Assembly: GCF_003858645.1 (NCBI RefSeq)
Contig: NZ_RQJP01000007.1
Coordinates: forward strand, 186,001 to 250,000
Length of the DNA stretch: 64,000 nucleotides
Reading direction: 5' to 3'
Source: Larkinella knui
GTDB lineage: Bacteria > Bacteroidota > Bacteroidia > Cytophagales > Spirosomataceae
Each line of letters opens with the position of its first letter. The stretch's first letter is position 1. The notes under the pieces are model-generated. The model was not told the origin of the DNA. It saw nothing but the letters and a program-made list of their open reading frames with translations, and searched no databases. Position numbers and translations under genes: made by a program. Of this stretch, positions 1 through 9,300 are shown one piece after another.

Positions 1-141
1 AATCCATTGCAGGATCTCGGCCTTTTCGGCACGGGACATGCGGCTGAGTAATTTTTCGGTTTCTTCGAAAGATACAAAGAAGAAATAACAGGATGAAACC
101 GCTACGAAGTCTGGACTTTTCGTTTCGGGGCCGTAGTTCAT
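1..141 (-). CDS. Partial N-terminus, possible DUF433-like protein
   Basis: An open frame runs leftward off the window edge from an ATG at 139-141, with an internal in-frame ATG at 37-39. The last readable residues, EETEKLLSRMSRAEKAEILQ, resemble the helical N-terminus seen before the DUF433 domain in some antitoxin-like proteins. That family link is from memory of the pattern and the DUF433 core is outside the window. The upstream ATG sits in the T-run of a terminator, so translation may begin at the internal ATG or the gene may be expressed by read-through. It is too short to assign confidently and could be a chance frame. Confidence 0.3.
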   Translation of the reverse strand, partial: MNYGPETKSPDFVAVSSCYFFFVSFEETEKLLSRMSRAEKAEILQWI

Positions 142-202
142 TAAAAAGGAATGATGAATGTAAAAGGGCCGGATCAGGAAACCGCTTTACATTCATCATT
201 CC
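141..202 (-). terminator. Intrinsic terminator of the M1 peptidase gene
   Basis: A perfect 17-bp inverted repeat (148-164 with 186-202, 21-base loop) lies just past the peptidase stop. On the minus strand it is followed by TTTTT at 143-147, the classic Rho-independent layout. Confidence 0.75.
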
Positions 203-210
203 CTTAACTC

Positions 211-2613
211 TTAATTCTTATTCGCTCCTCCCTGCCGGGCCGGTGGCTGCGTACTTTGCTGCTGTTGCTGCATCGGATTCGGTCCCGTTGCGCCCCGGCG
301 TTGCTCCTGCTGCTTGAACAACTGGAAACGCGTCGGCTTTTGCGCCTGACGCGGGAATGAATTATTGTCGGTATCGATGTCGGCAATTTCCTGGAAGGGG
401 TCGAGCGTCCATTGCGTCACCTTCTTGCTGGTGGCAATCACCTTGTTGATCTGCACATCGTTGAAACGCCAGATCTCCGCCGGAAAACGTGCCACCGAAT
501 CCGTACCGTCTTCAAACTGCATCCGCACAATCACCGGCATGGGCAAACCGCCCTTGTTTTTCAGCGTCAGCGTATAGAAGTTGCTCTTTGATTCGAGCGT
601 CTTGCGTTCGTCGTTCGACAGCGTCGCCAGATAATCCTGGTATTTCTTCCGGTCGGCATCCGTTACGGCGTATGGATCGTAGCGGTTGTAGAAATCCTTC
701 ATGGTCGAGTCCTTGGCCACTACGGTCTGGTCTTTGGTGGCCGCATCCCGAATTTTGCTCATGGTGTTGGCTCTGGCTTCGGCTTCAGAGCGGGCCAGGG
801 CTTTTTCGATCTCGGGATTCTGGGTATTGAGCGTAAACCAGGCGACTTCGACCAGATCCTGATCGACGGGCTCGACGCCGTAGAACCAGCCTTTCCAGAA
901 CCAGTCCAGATCGACGCCCGAGGCATCTTCCATGGTGCGGAAGAAGTCGGCCGGAGTGGGGTTTTTGAAGGCCCACCGGCGCGCATATTCCTTGAAGGCA
1001 TAGTCGAACAACTCGCGACCCATGACGGTTTCGCGCAGGATATTCAGGGCGGCCGCCGGTTTGTCGTAGGCATTGGAGCCAAATTGAATGATGTTGTCCG
1101 ACGACGTCATGATGGGCGACAGCGTGGCCGGGTCCGACTTCATATAGGGCACAATGCGTTGTGGTTCGCCATAGTCGCTCGGGAAATTATAATCCCATTC
1201 TTTCTCGGCCAGGTACTCGCAAAAGCTGTTGAGCCCTTCGTCCATCCACGTCCATTGCCGTTCGTCGGAATTGACGATCATCGGAAAAAAGTTGTGGCCC
1301 ACTTCGTGAATGATCACGCCGATCATCCCGGCTTTGGTGGCTTCGGAATACGTCCCATCCGGTTCGGGCCGCCCGCCGTTGAAGCTGATCATGGGGTATT
1401 CCATGCCGCCATACCGCGTGGCGTGGCACGAAATGGCAACCGGATACGGATACTGAATCGTGCGGTTTCCGTACGAGCGCAGCGTATGTTCCACCGTGCG
1501 GGTCGAGTATTGCTCCCAGAGCGGATTGCCTTCTTTGGGGTAAAACGACATGCTCCAGATTTTCTTTCCGTTGCCGTAGACGTCGGTTTGCATGGCATCC
1601 CAGATGAATTTCCGCGATGACGCAAAGGCGAAATCCCGGACGTTATCGGCTTTGTAAATCCAGGTTTTTTTACCGGTTGGTTTGCCCTTCTCGGCCGCTA
1701 CGGCTTCGTCCTGGGTCACAATTTTGACCGGTGTTTTCGAGGTGGCGGCTTTTTGCAGACGCTGGAATTGCGTCGGGGTCAACACCTGTTTGTAGTTCAG
1801 ACACTCGCCGGTCGACCCCACGATGTGGTCGTTGGGAACGGTGATGGCCACTTTGTAATTTCCGAAAATCAGCGTGAATTCGCCTTGTCCCAGAAACTGC
1901 TTGTTTTGCCAGCCATTCACGTCGTCGTAGGCGCACAAACGCGGAAACCAGTGGGCAATGAAGTAATTCCGGTTGCCGTCTTTCTCGAAATATTCGTAAC
2001 CGCTCCGTCCGTAGTAAGCGGTAATGTTATAATTCCAGTCGACGCCAAACACGAAATTCTGACCCGGTTTCAACGGCGCGGGCAGGTCGATGCGCATCAT
2101 GGTTCCATTGATGGTGTATTTCAGCGGTTTACCGGCAACGTCCCGAACGGCGGTTATTTTATGACCATATTCTTTTTCGGGATCAACCTGGGCACCGGCT
2201 TCGGCATTGTTCAGGTTGTGCAGCCGGCTCAGACTGGTTCCGCTGGCCGAAACCGCCGATCGGGTGGTTAAGTTTGCCGTTGAATTCTTCTCGAACAGAT
2301 TCTGATCCAATTGCAGCCAGATGTATTTCAGGGCGTCGGGCGAATTATTAAAGTACGTAACGGTCTCCGACCCAATAATTTTCTGGTTGGCATCATCCAG
2401 TTCAACCTTGATGTCGTAATCGGCCCGGTTCTGGAAGAAGTCCCGGCCCGGCGCACCGGATGCGGTACGAAACGTGTTGGGCGTGGGCAGTTGGGGGCCC
2501 AACTGTTCAAATCGATCGTTGGCCTTGTAAGTGGTCGTTGAGGGGGCCTGCGCCCAGCTTCGCACGGCCAGGCTCATGAATACCGCCACCAGCGCGGGAA
2601 TTTTCAGTGTCAT
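211..2613 (-). CDS. Exported M1-family (gluzincin) metallopeptidase
   Basis: This is an 800-aa zinc metallopeptidase of the M1/aminopeptidase N fold. The zinc motif HEVGH is at residues 436-440, followed by the downstream WMDEGLNSFCEY stretch, whose Glu is the expected third zinc ligand. The N-terminus has a signal peptide ending near SWA-QAP, so the enzyme is periplasmic or surface-located. The N-terminal half (about 50-330) fits the M1 beta-saddle domain. The last 50 residues are rich in Gln and Pro. It ends at a strong terminator and has a candidate promoter upstream, so it appears monocistronic. Related Bacteroidota proteins are usually annotated as M1 family peptidases of unknown substrate. 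Fold assignment is firm; substrate unknown. Confidence 0.93.
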   Translation of the reverse strand: MTLKIPALVAVFMSLAVRSWAQAPSTTTYKANDRFEQLGPQLPTPNTFRTASGAPGRDFFQNRADYDIKVELDDANQKIIGSETVTYFNNSPDALKYIWLQLDQNLFEKNSTANLTTRSAVSASGTSLSRLHNLNNAEAGAQVDPEKEYGHKITAVRDVAGKPLKYTINGTMMRIDLPAPLKPGQNFVFGVDWNYNITAYYGRSGYEYFEKDGNRNYFIAHWFPRLCAYDDVNGWQNKQFLGQGEFTLIFGNYKVAITVPNDHIVGSTGECLNYKQVLTPTQFQRLQKAATSKTPVKIVTQDEAVAAEKGKPTGKKTWIYKADNVRDFAFASSRKFIWDAMQTDVYGNGKKIWSMSFYPKEGNPLWEQYSTRTVEHTLRSYGNRTIQYPYPVAISCHATRYGGMEYPMISFNGGRPEPDGTYSEATKAGMIGVIIHEVGHNFFPMIVNSDERQWTWMDEGLNSFCEYLAEKEWDYNFPSDYGEPQRIVPYMKSDPATLSPIMTSSDNIIQFGSNAYDKPAAALNILRETVMGRELFDYAFKEYARRWAFKNPTPADFFRTMEDASGVDLDWFWKGWFYGVEPVDQDLVEVAWFTLNTQNPEIEKALARSEAEARANTMSKIRDAATKDQTVVAKDSTMKDFYNRYDPYAVTDADRKKYQDYLATLSNDERKTLESKSNFYTLTLKNKGGLPMPVIVRMQFEDGTDSVARFPAEIWRFNDVQINKVIATSKKVTQWTLDPFQEIADIDTDNNSFPRQAQKPTRFQLFKQQEQRRGATGPNPMQQQQQSTQPPARQGGANKN

Positions 2614-2646
2614 TGATGAAGAGTTTGTAAAAATTTGAAGTCAACT

Positions 2647-2679
2647 CTAAAGATAAAGCGAAAGCCGAAATGCCCCAAA
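2647..2679 (-). promoter_or_regulatory. Candidate housekeeping promoter for M1 peptidase
   Basis: On the minus strand TTTG (2676-2679) is followed after 20 bases by TATCTTTAG (2647-2655). This is close to the Bacteroidota -33 TTTG / -7 TAnnTTTG pattern and lies about 35 bases before the start codon. Confidence 0.4.
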
Positions 2680-2822
2680 TTTTCAGCCCTGATTCCGGCG
2701 AAACCAGGGCCTTGTGAAAATCTGACGCACTTTCGGATTCGGCATCAGGCAGCGACCTCACTCCTTACAAAACGGGCATCAGGACGGTCAATGAATAGAC
2801 GGGTGAAGGTGTCGTATCGTGG

Positions 2823-3524
2823 TCAGAAAACGTGGTCTATCGCCCGCCCGGCAATTTTTCGGACTACCCACGGTACCTCGCTGTCCGTCTGCCGGTACGA
2901 TCGGCTATTGACCTTCCAGGTACCTTCTTTAGTACCTGCCACCAGTTTTGGATTATCCGAATTGACCAGTCCCGGCATCCAGATCACTTTGAGCGACTTC
3001 CCCGGTTCCACAAACGTGTAACCCGCAAACGGTTTGTACTGGTCTTTTTCCGGCAATGAAATGACTTTCAGATCATCGTACCGCTTGCCCGGGTCCCAAA
3101 CCGATTCGATAAAGGTATCGCCCTGGTATACAAACCGGTATCCGGTGACGGGAATCCACTTGCCTTCCACCTCGTCGGACCAGGCCATGTAATCCGAATG
3201 CAGCAGCCCGGCTTCCCAGACGGTTTCCAGCCCTTTTTCTTTGTCCGTAAACGCGTAGCCGGGGAGGGGCCGCCAGTCGCCCACGGTGGCGGTGGTTTCG
3301 GCATTAAACGTCGGGTGCCTGACGCCCGCCCGCCACTTTACCCCGGTCGTTTGCCAGAAAAACCGGGCATCCGGATTTTCGGTGTCGACCCACACATACC
3401 CCGGGTCCGCCGGTTTCGACAAAAAGAGGCCGCAGACGGTAATCTGGTCGTTCATGGCCACGACGATATGCCAGCACACCGCGAGCGCAACGATTCCAAG
3501 GGTAATTTTTTTGTACATATTCAT
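2823..3524 (-). CDS. Exported protein of unknown function with three internal repeats
   Basis: This 233-aa protein has an N-terminal hydrophobic segment (about residues 5-23), probably an uncleaved anchor or signal peptide. I do not recognise a named family. The body has three degenerate repeats of about 50 residues around a core of G-Y-x-F, a short acidic or glycine turn, then W-x-P/A-G, for example GYRFVYQGDTFIESVWDPG. It is the last gene of a four-gene unit (239-aa PPC protein, PPC lipoprotein, beta-barrel, this gene) with gaps of only 19-32 bases, so it is probably transcribed from the site at 6201-6229. An alternative start is Met3. Confidence 0.8.
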   Translation of the reverse strand: MNMYKKITLGIVALAVCWHIVVAMNDQITVCGLFLSKPADPGYVWVDTENPDARFFWQTTGVKWRAGVRHPTFNAETTATVGDWRPLPGYAFTDKEKGLETVWEAGLLHSDYMAWSDEVEGKWIPVTGYRFVYQGDTFIESVWDPGKRYDDLKVISLPEKDQYKPFAGYTFVEPGKSLKVIWMPGLVNSDNPKLVAGTKEGTWKVNSRSYRQTDSEVPWVVRKIAGRAIDHVF

Positions 3525-3545
3525 CCTAAAAACGGTTTGATCGTT

Positions 3546-4292
3546 CTAAAACTTGACCGAAATCCCCACCCGCGCCGAGGACAGGCCCGTGTAGCCCAAT
3601 TCCAGAAACGCGCCGACCTTGTTGGTGAAGTAGTATTTTCCACCGATGAAGTAGTTCAGAAAGAGGCCGCTGCGGTAGTCATAGCCGTAGCCATAACTGG
3701 AATCGTTCCACCGGAAGCTGCGGTAGCCAACCCCAATCCCGGCATACAGATCCACCTTTTGGGTGTTCAGCTTCAGCAGGCGGTTGACGTGGAACGACCC
3801 TCTGACGCCCAGATATGTAGCCGTATACCGCCAGCGGGAGCTGTTGTAGTAATAGTTTCCGTAATTGCCGGCGTTGTAGTCCAGCTGCGCGCCAACGCTG
3901 AAGTCTTTGTCAATACCCGCTTCATACGAGATCCCGATGGGATTTCCGTAATAATACGAAGACAAACCGACGCCGATGTTCAGCAGGTTGTCGCCTTTCT
4001 GGTAGCCATAGCCGCCCGAACCGCCCGATTTTTTGGCATAACTTCGGGTCGGTCTGGCCGTTGCCGTCGGAGGGGCGGGGGCTGGCGGAGGTGGCGGGGG
4101 TGCTGGGGTGGTTTTTTGGGGAAGCTTCTCCGAATTGGACCGGTCAGCAGCGGGGGTGATGGCGGGACGCGCAGCCGGTTTTTTAGCCGGGGTCTTGGCC
4201 GGAGCCTGCTTTACGGCTTTGGTCTGGGCGCGAACGGTCACCGATAGGCTGAGGACCAGCAACATAAGCCATACGGTTAGAGACTTTTTCAT
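3546..4292 (-). CDS. Outer-membrane beta-barrel protein with Pro/Ala-rich linker
   Basis: This 248-aa protein has a signal peptide (cleavage near VRA-QTK), then a low-complexity linker of Lys, Pro and Ala (about 25-95, including a run of prolines). A C-terminal domain of about 145 residues has alternating aromatic and polar strands and glycine-rich turns, ending in Phe as outer-membrane barrels often do (RVGISVKF). The pattern fits an 8-stranded OmpA/OmpW-like barrel of the outer_membrane beta-barrel type. The linker could cross the periplasm or peptidoglycan. It sits third in the PPC operon, so it may anchor or export the neighbouring PPC proteins; that role is inference. Confidence 0.82.
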   Translation of the reverse strand: MKKSLTVWLMLLVLSLSVTVRAQTKAVKQAPAKTPAKKPAARPAITPAADRSNSEKLPQKTTPAPPPPPPAPAPPTATARPTRSYAKKSGGSGGYGYQKGDNLLNIGVGLSSYYYGNPIGISYEAGIDKDFSVGAQLDYNAGNYGNYYYNSSRWRYTATYLGVRGSFHVNRLLKLNTQKVDLYAGIGVGYRSFRWNDSSYGYGYDYRSGLFLNYFIGGKYYFTNKVGAFLELGYTGLSSARVGISVKF

Positions 4293-4311
4293 AAGTGACT
4301 TGTTTAAGGGG

Positions 4312-5427
4312 TTAAATTTTCTTCAAATCGGCAAACTGACCGTGCACGGTCAGCGTATAGTTCCCATACTCTTTTCTGTAGGCCGATACTTTTATTCGGT
4401 AGGATCCCTGGGCGACTTTTTCCGCAACCAGGTAGATAGATTTGCGCGTGCCGCTCGTGGCGTAGGCAATCTGATTGCCGACACTGGTCTGTAATCGAAT
4501 ATCAACGTTGATATCCGGCGATGATAATTCAACATCCAGGGGCGAATTCGTCGCCGTCAGTTGCAGCGAATACGTGTTGTAGGGCTCATAGGGAAAGAGC
4601 GTGCTGGTAGGCGAGCTGGTATCCCATTTCCCGGTAACCGTCGTCACCTGCGACTCAATGCGTTTCAGATTGGCTACTTTTCCAAACAGATTGAGTTGAT
4701 AATCGCCAACATCGCCCCGGTTCTGGGTGCCCGCGGTGACGGTATAGCTCCCTTTTCGGGTGGCTTGCAGGATGTATTTGTAGCGGCCCCCGCTGGTGTA
4801 GGCCACCCGCTGCCCCAGGCCATCGTACACATACAGTGAAATATCGGTATCGGCCGAAAGCAGTTCGATATCTACGGTGGTATTATCCTCGGTGACGTCG
4901 ACGGTGTAAAAGTGGTTTTTAAAAGTGAACTCGGTTCCACCGCCACCCAGTTTTCCCCAGTTTTGGGTGCCCGTTTGCAGGGTTGCAAACGGGATAGGGA
5001 CCGGTTTTCCATTCACACCCAGCATCGTTAGCTCAAAATTGCCCACGGCCCGGCGATCTGCCGTTACGACCACGCGGTATTTGCCCGCACCCAGTTGCTT
5101 ATATAACCTCGAAAGACTTCGCTCTTGTCCACTGGCATCCATCCGTTGTCCGAGCGGATCGAACAAGGCATACTGCACATTGATGGTCGGCGAAATGAGT
5201 TCTACCAACACATCCTGATTCGCGTCTTTGACCTCAAAATTGAACTGGTAATTTTTAAAGGAGTCAAAATTATTGAATCCCCCGCCCCCCCCCTGGGCCG
5301 CGACCCACGAGCCGGTAACTTTTTGCGGAGTAAGAACGGGATCAGGGGCGGGGTCTACTTTCTCCTCCTTTTTGCATCCGACGAGCAGCGCGGCCGTCAG
5401 CAGGACGAGAACCAATAGGTCTTTCAT
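4312..5427 (-). CDS. Lipoprotein with three PPC-like beta-sandwich domains
   Basis: This 371-aa protein begins with a lipoprotein signal (lipobox LLVGC, Cys18), followed by a short Lys/Glu/Pro linker. The rest is three tandem units of about 110 residues, each ending in a similar strand: GNFELTMLG, GDYQLNLFG and GNYTLTVHG. Motifs such as DTDISLYVYDGLGQ match the bacterial pre-peptidase C-terminal (PPC) fold, a calcium-associated beta-sandwich usually attached to secreted proteases. No catalytic domain is present, so these may be free-standing adaptor domains. Second gene of the four-gene unit, 32 bases after the 239-aa PPC gene. Confidence 0.85.
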   Translation of the reverse strand: MKDLLVLVLLTAALLVGCKKEEKVDPAPDPVLTPQKVTGSWVAAQGGGGGFNNFDSFKNYQFNFEVKDANQDVLVELISPTINVQYALFDPLGQRMDASGQERSLSRLYKQLGAGKYRVVVTADRRAVGNFELTMLGVNGKPVPIPFATLQTGTQNWGKLGGGGTEFTFKNHFYTVDVTEDNTTVDIELLSADTDISLYVYDGLGQRVAYTSGGRYKYILQATRKGSYTVTAGTQNRGDVGDYQLNLFGKVANLKRIESQVTTVTGKWDTSSPTSTLFPYEPYNTYSLQLTATNSPLDVELSSPDINVDIRLQTSVGNQIAYATSGTRKSIYLVAEKVAQGSYRIKVSAYRKEYGNYTLTVHGQFADLKKI

Positions 5428-5459
5428 GGTCGTGTTCGTTTTGGATGGGGTTCGGAAGA

Positions 5460-6179
5460 CTAGTTGGTGGCCAGCGTGTAGCGGTTGTAAACGGTCCCCC
5501 GGTTTTTGACGCGGATGGTGAACAGACCGGTGTAGCGGGGTGTCCAGGAGGCCACGCAGCCGTCGGTGTAGTCATCGTCGCGGGCAACCAGGTTGCCATT
5601 GTCGTCGTAGATGTACAGATCGAGGTCCGTGTCGCCATCACCCTGCAGTGCCACAATCGCCGACTCATACCCCCGAAACCGGATGTAAAACACATCGACC
5701 GAGTTGGCGGAAACGCTGGTGGTGCTGCGTTTGGGACCCCCAACGGCACCCCGCGTGGCCGGTGCCGGTTTCACCCGGTTGGCCAGGGCCAGCACCGTTG
5801 CGTCGCCCTTGGCCAGCCGACGGGCATCGGTCAGCAGTTGTTCGGGGTTGGCCAGATCGGGTTTCGCGGGTTTGGAATCCGCCGGGGCTGGTTTGGATGG
5901 GTTTTGGCGGGCATCGGCGGGCAGGGGCGTTACGCCGAGCTGATAAATCATCTCGGCCGCCGTAATCAGGCACAATGCATTGTTGGTGGTGTAGCCGTAG
6001 CGGGCCAGGTTCAGGGCCGCGCTGTAGTCCTCCACTTTCTGGGTTTGGGGCGTGGTTGGTACGGCGGGTTTGTCAGTTTCTTCGGGTTTGGTGGCCGGGG
6101 CTTGCTGGGCAAACAGAGAAGCACTCAGCAGGGTCAACATCAGGGCGAAAACAGCGGATTTTTTCATGGTACTTGACAA
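5460..6179 (-). CDS. Exported PPC-domain protein
   Basis: This 239-aa exported protein has a signal peptide (MKKSAVFALMLTLLSASLFA-QQ), an Ala/Pro-rich helical region (about 30-130) and a C-terminal PPC-type domain (about 145-239). The domain's DTDLDLYIYDDNGNLVARDD is typical of the family and likely binds calcium. It is first in an operon with the triple-PPC lipoprotein, the barrel and the 233-aa protein. Its start lies 22 bases from the TGTTAC-N17-GAATAA site, placing the whole operon in the proposed sigma regulon. The ORF opens two residues upstream (MSSTMKK, start 6179); starting at the Met before KKSA would shorten it by four residues. Confidence 0.85.
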   Translation of the reverse strand: MSSTMKKSAVFALMLTLLSASLFAQQAPATKPEETDKPAVPTTPQTQKVEDYSAALNLARYGYTTNNALCLITAAEMIYQLGVTPLPADARQNPSKPAPADSKPAKPDLANPEQLLTDARRLAKGDATVLALANRVKPAPATRGAVGGPKRSTTSVSANSVDVFYIRFRGYESAIVALQGDGDTDLDLYIYDDNGNLVARDDDYTDGCVASWTPRYTGLFTIRVKNRGTVYNRYTLATN

Positions 6180-6200
6180 ATGTTTGGTTGTTATAGTAGG

Positions 6201-6229
6201 TTATTCAGGGGGGAGGCAAAAATGTAACA
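6201..6229 (-). promoter_or_regulatory. Regulon promoter site A (TGTTAC-N17-GAATAA)
   Basis: On the minus strand TGTTAC (6224-6229) is followed by exactly 17 bases and GAATAA (6201-6206), 22 bases before the PPC operon start. Five other sites in the window share both halves and the spacing. Spacing of this kind suggests -35/-10 elements of an ECF sigma factor. Confidence 0.75.
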
Positions 6230-6308
6230 ACCCACCCCGAAAATTTTTACAACCTTTTTTGCCCGGGCGTTACGCCCGCCATTTGCCCTCAAAAACGCGC
6301 CTGAACCC

Positions 6309-9300
6309 TCACGGTTTCACCACGCCCTGCGCCCGGGTCAGCACCAGCTGCGCCAGGTCGGTCAGGTTACTTTTTGCTCCTGTTACCACAAATTCGCCCA
6401 CCGAAACGGCAGCCCGGAATACTTTGCACGATACCGCCACCGCTTCACCCCGCTGTGTGTACCGACCGCTCAGCGTGTAGGCCCCCGGATACTCTTTGGC
6501 ATCCATTGTCAGCACCGGCGCGTCGGCACCCCGCGTGGCAATGAGGTCGTTCAGCGCGCTTTCGACCTTGCTTTTGAAATCCAGCACGTCGTCGATCTGC
6601 GTTTCTTCCTGAAAACTTTTGACCAGCAGCACCGGTTTGGGTTCGGATATCCGGATTTTAGCTTTTACCTCCTCCGTCACCCGACCTATATCGAACGTGC
6701 GCTGGTTCTGAATGCCCCGGTAGAACGGCTGCTGAATGCCACCGATGTCTCTGGCCAGCAGAGGAACCTGCTCGACGGCGTAGCCCAGCCACTTTTCCAC
6801 GTCCACAAACTCCTCGGTGCCCTCCCGGCGCAGGGCCGCCCCCCGCAGGCCTTTCAACAGGGCGTAGGTGAGTAACCCTTGCCCATACACGTTGGCTTCA
6901 TAACTGACGGCATCGGCCGCCGAACCGGCCAGCACATAAAAACCGGTTCGCTCCTGGAGTCGATCCAGTGCCCGGATCTGGCTGGCGGGAATGTCGCGGG
7001 CCGCCACGAGCAGCTTTTCGGCTCCCTTTCCGGCCGCGCATACATCCAGAATCAGCAACTTTTTACGCGCCGGGATCAGGTTGAGATACCGGGTAAGTTC
7101 CTGACTCGACAGGGCGTAGGTCTGGCGAATAGCCGGATCGTTGAGGTAGCTGGCGTCGGCCGAGGTGGCCCCGGCGGTGAGGTAATACAGATCGCCGTCC
7201 TGGCCCCCGTAGTTGATGGCGTGGCCCGACAGATGCAGCACAAACAGATCTTCCGGGCGGGTTTGCCGGGCCGCTTCCAACGCCTTCACAATATCCGCTT
7301 TGGTGGTTTGGGAGGAGCTACCCGGCTTTGTGACGAGCAACTGCACCGTTACATTGGCCGGGCCGAGGAGTTCGGTGGCGGCCAGTTGCAGGCCATTCGC
7401 AAGCTGCTCGGCATCGGTATGGGCAAACCGCAGTCCGACGTTGGAGGTGCCGACCACGACGGCCCGCAACCGCACGGTTTTGCGCTCGCCCGCCGAGGCA
7501 GAATGCTCGGCTTTGCCACCCCGCGTCGTTCTGACAACTCGGTAAGGGATTTCGGCGGGGCGGCTTTTGAGCCAGCTTGCCCCGTTGGCGGCCACCACCC
7601 GGATGGTGTTCAGCGTATCGAAGCGATTGGCAAACCGGGCCAGTGACACCTTGAGGGCCAGCGTCGTCTGGGTCGCATCTTTCCGGGGATTCGTCCGCAA
7701 ATCCTCAACCACTTCGGTGTCGTTGATAAAAACAGAAACCGGCCCGATGCCGCCCTTGCGGTTTTTGAGTTTGACGGTGAGTTCGTCGCCTTTCAAGGAA
7801 AGTTGAATGCTGGGCGGCAAGGCAACGTCCTCGAAGGCTGGCACCTGGCGGAGCGGTTCTTGGCTAAAACCCATCAGAATAGGCAGCAAACCCGGCTGGT
7901 AGTAGCGCTGTTTGAGTTGGTCCAACTCGATGACTTTCCAGGGCTCATCATGGTCGGTCGAGTCATTAACTACATAATGCATCAGTTGCATTGCCCCGGG
8001 CGTGGCATCAAATAGCCCGGCTGGAGTAGTAATGACCCAATCCGTGGAGTCAACGGCGATCAGCGTGGCGAGTTCCTTGCCCGTGGCTACGTTCCAGAGT
8101 TTGGTCGTATTGTCAAAAGACCCCGACAAGGCAAAGCGACTATCAGGAGAAAAAGCAACAGACCTAATGGCATTTTTGTGGCCTTTAAGGATTTGAGACA
8201 AGTTGCCTGTTCCGACTTCCCAGAGTTTAGCCGTCCTGTCCCATGACCCCGACAAGGCATAATGGCCATCAGGCGAGAAGGCGACCGACATAACCGCGTC
8301 CATGTGCTTTCCCAACGTACGAAGCAACCGGCCCGTACTGATTTCCCAGAGTTTAACCGTCTTGTCCTCAGACCCCGTCAGTGCATAGTGACCATCGTGT
8401 GAAAATGCGATGGAGTAAATTTCCCCCGTATGCCCTTCATATCGTCGGATTAGCCTGCCACTAGTAACCTCCCATAGATACATGTTGTTATCGCTAGCTC
8501 CTGCTAAGGCGTAACGACTATCAGCGGAGAAAGCAACAGAAGTAACCTTACCCGCATGTCCCTTGAAATTTCGTATAAACCGCTTCGTAGTAGCCTCCCA
8601 GAGTTTGAGCGTACTATCTCCTAAACCGGCCAAGACATATTGACCATTTTGGGAAAAAGCAACTGATTCAGGAGATCTGGATTGTTCAAATCTTCCGAGT
8701 AGCTTTTCTGTATTGACCTCCCAAAGTTTGAGATTTTCGAGAAGGAGCCCCTCTACAAAATAACGGCCATCAGGGGAAAAAGAAATAGGAAAAGGGTCCT
8801 TCTTTTTCCTTCCAAATAGTCGTACTGTTTTATCCTTGTCAACTTCCCAGACACTGGATGAACCTGACATGATACGGTGGCCATCAGCGGAGAAAGCAAC
8901 AGAATAAATTTCATCGGCATGGCCCTTGAACTGTCGAATTCGCTTTCCGTTACTGATTTCCCATAGACTCAGATTATTATTCACATCGCCCGACAAGATA
9001 TAGCGACCATCGGGGGAAAAGCTTACGGAGTTAATTTGTGTACCTTTCTCAAAATTGTGGAGTACCTTCCCACTGCTAATTTCCAGTATATTTAATCCGT
9101 TGAACCCCCCCGACAACACATAGCGGCTATCAGGTGAAAATGCCACCGAACGAGAGGAGCCCTTAAGTCCCTTAAAATCTTGAAACATTTTCCCGCTATC
9201 TATTTTCCAAATTCGAACAGTGCCGTCCTGTGAGCCTGATAAAGCATAACGACCATCGGGAGAAAAGGCAACGGAATGAACCGCTTTTGAATGGGTTCCC

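Noticed and set aside
2635-3021. 128-codon plus-strand frame opposite the 233-aa gene
   Set aside because: Mostly antisense to a gene with an operon context and internal protein repeats; no features of its own.
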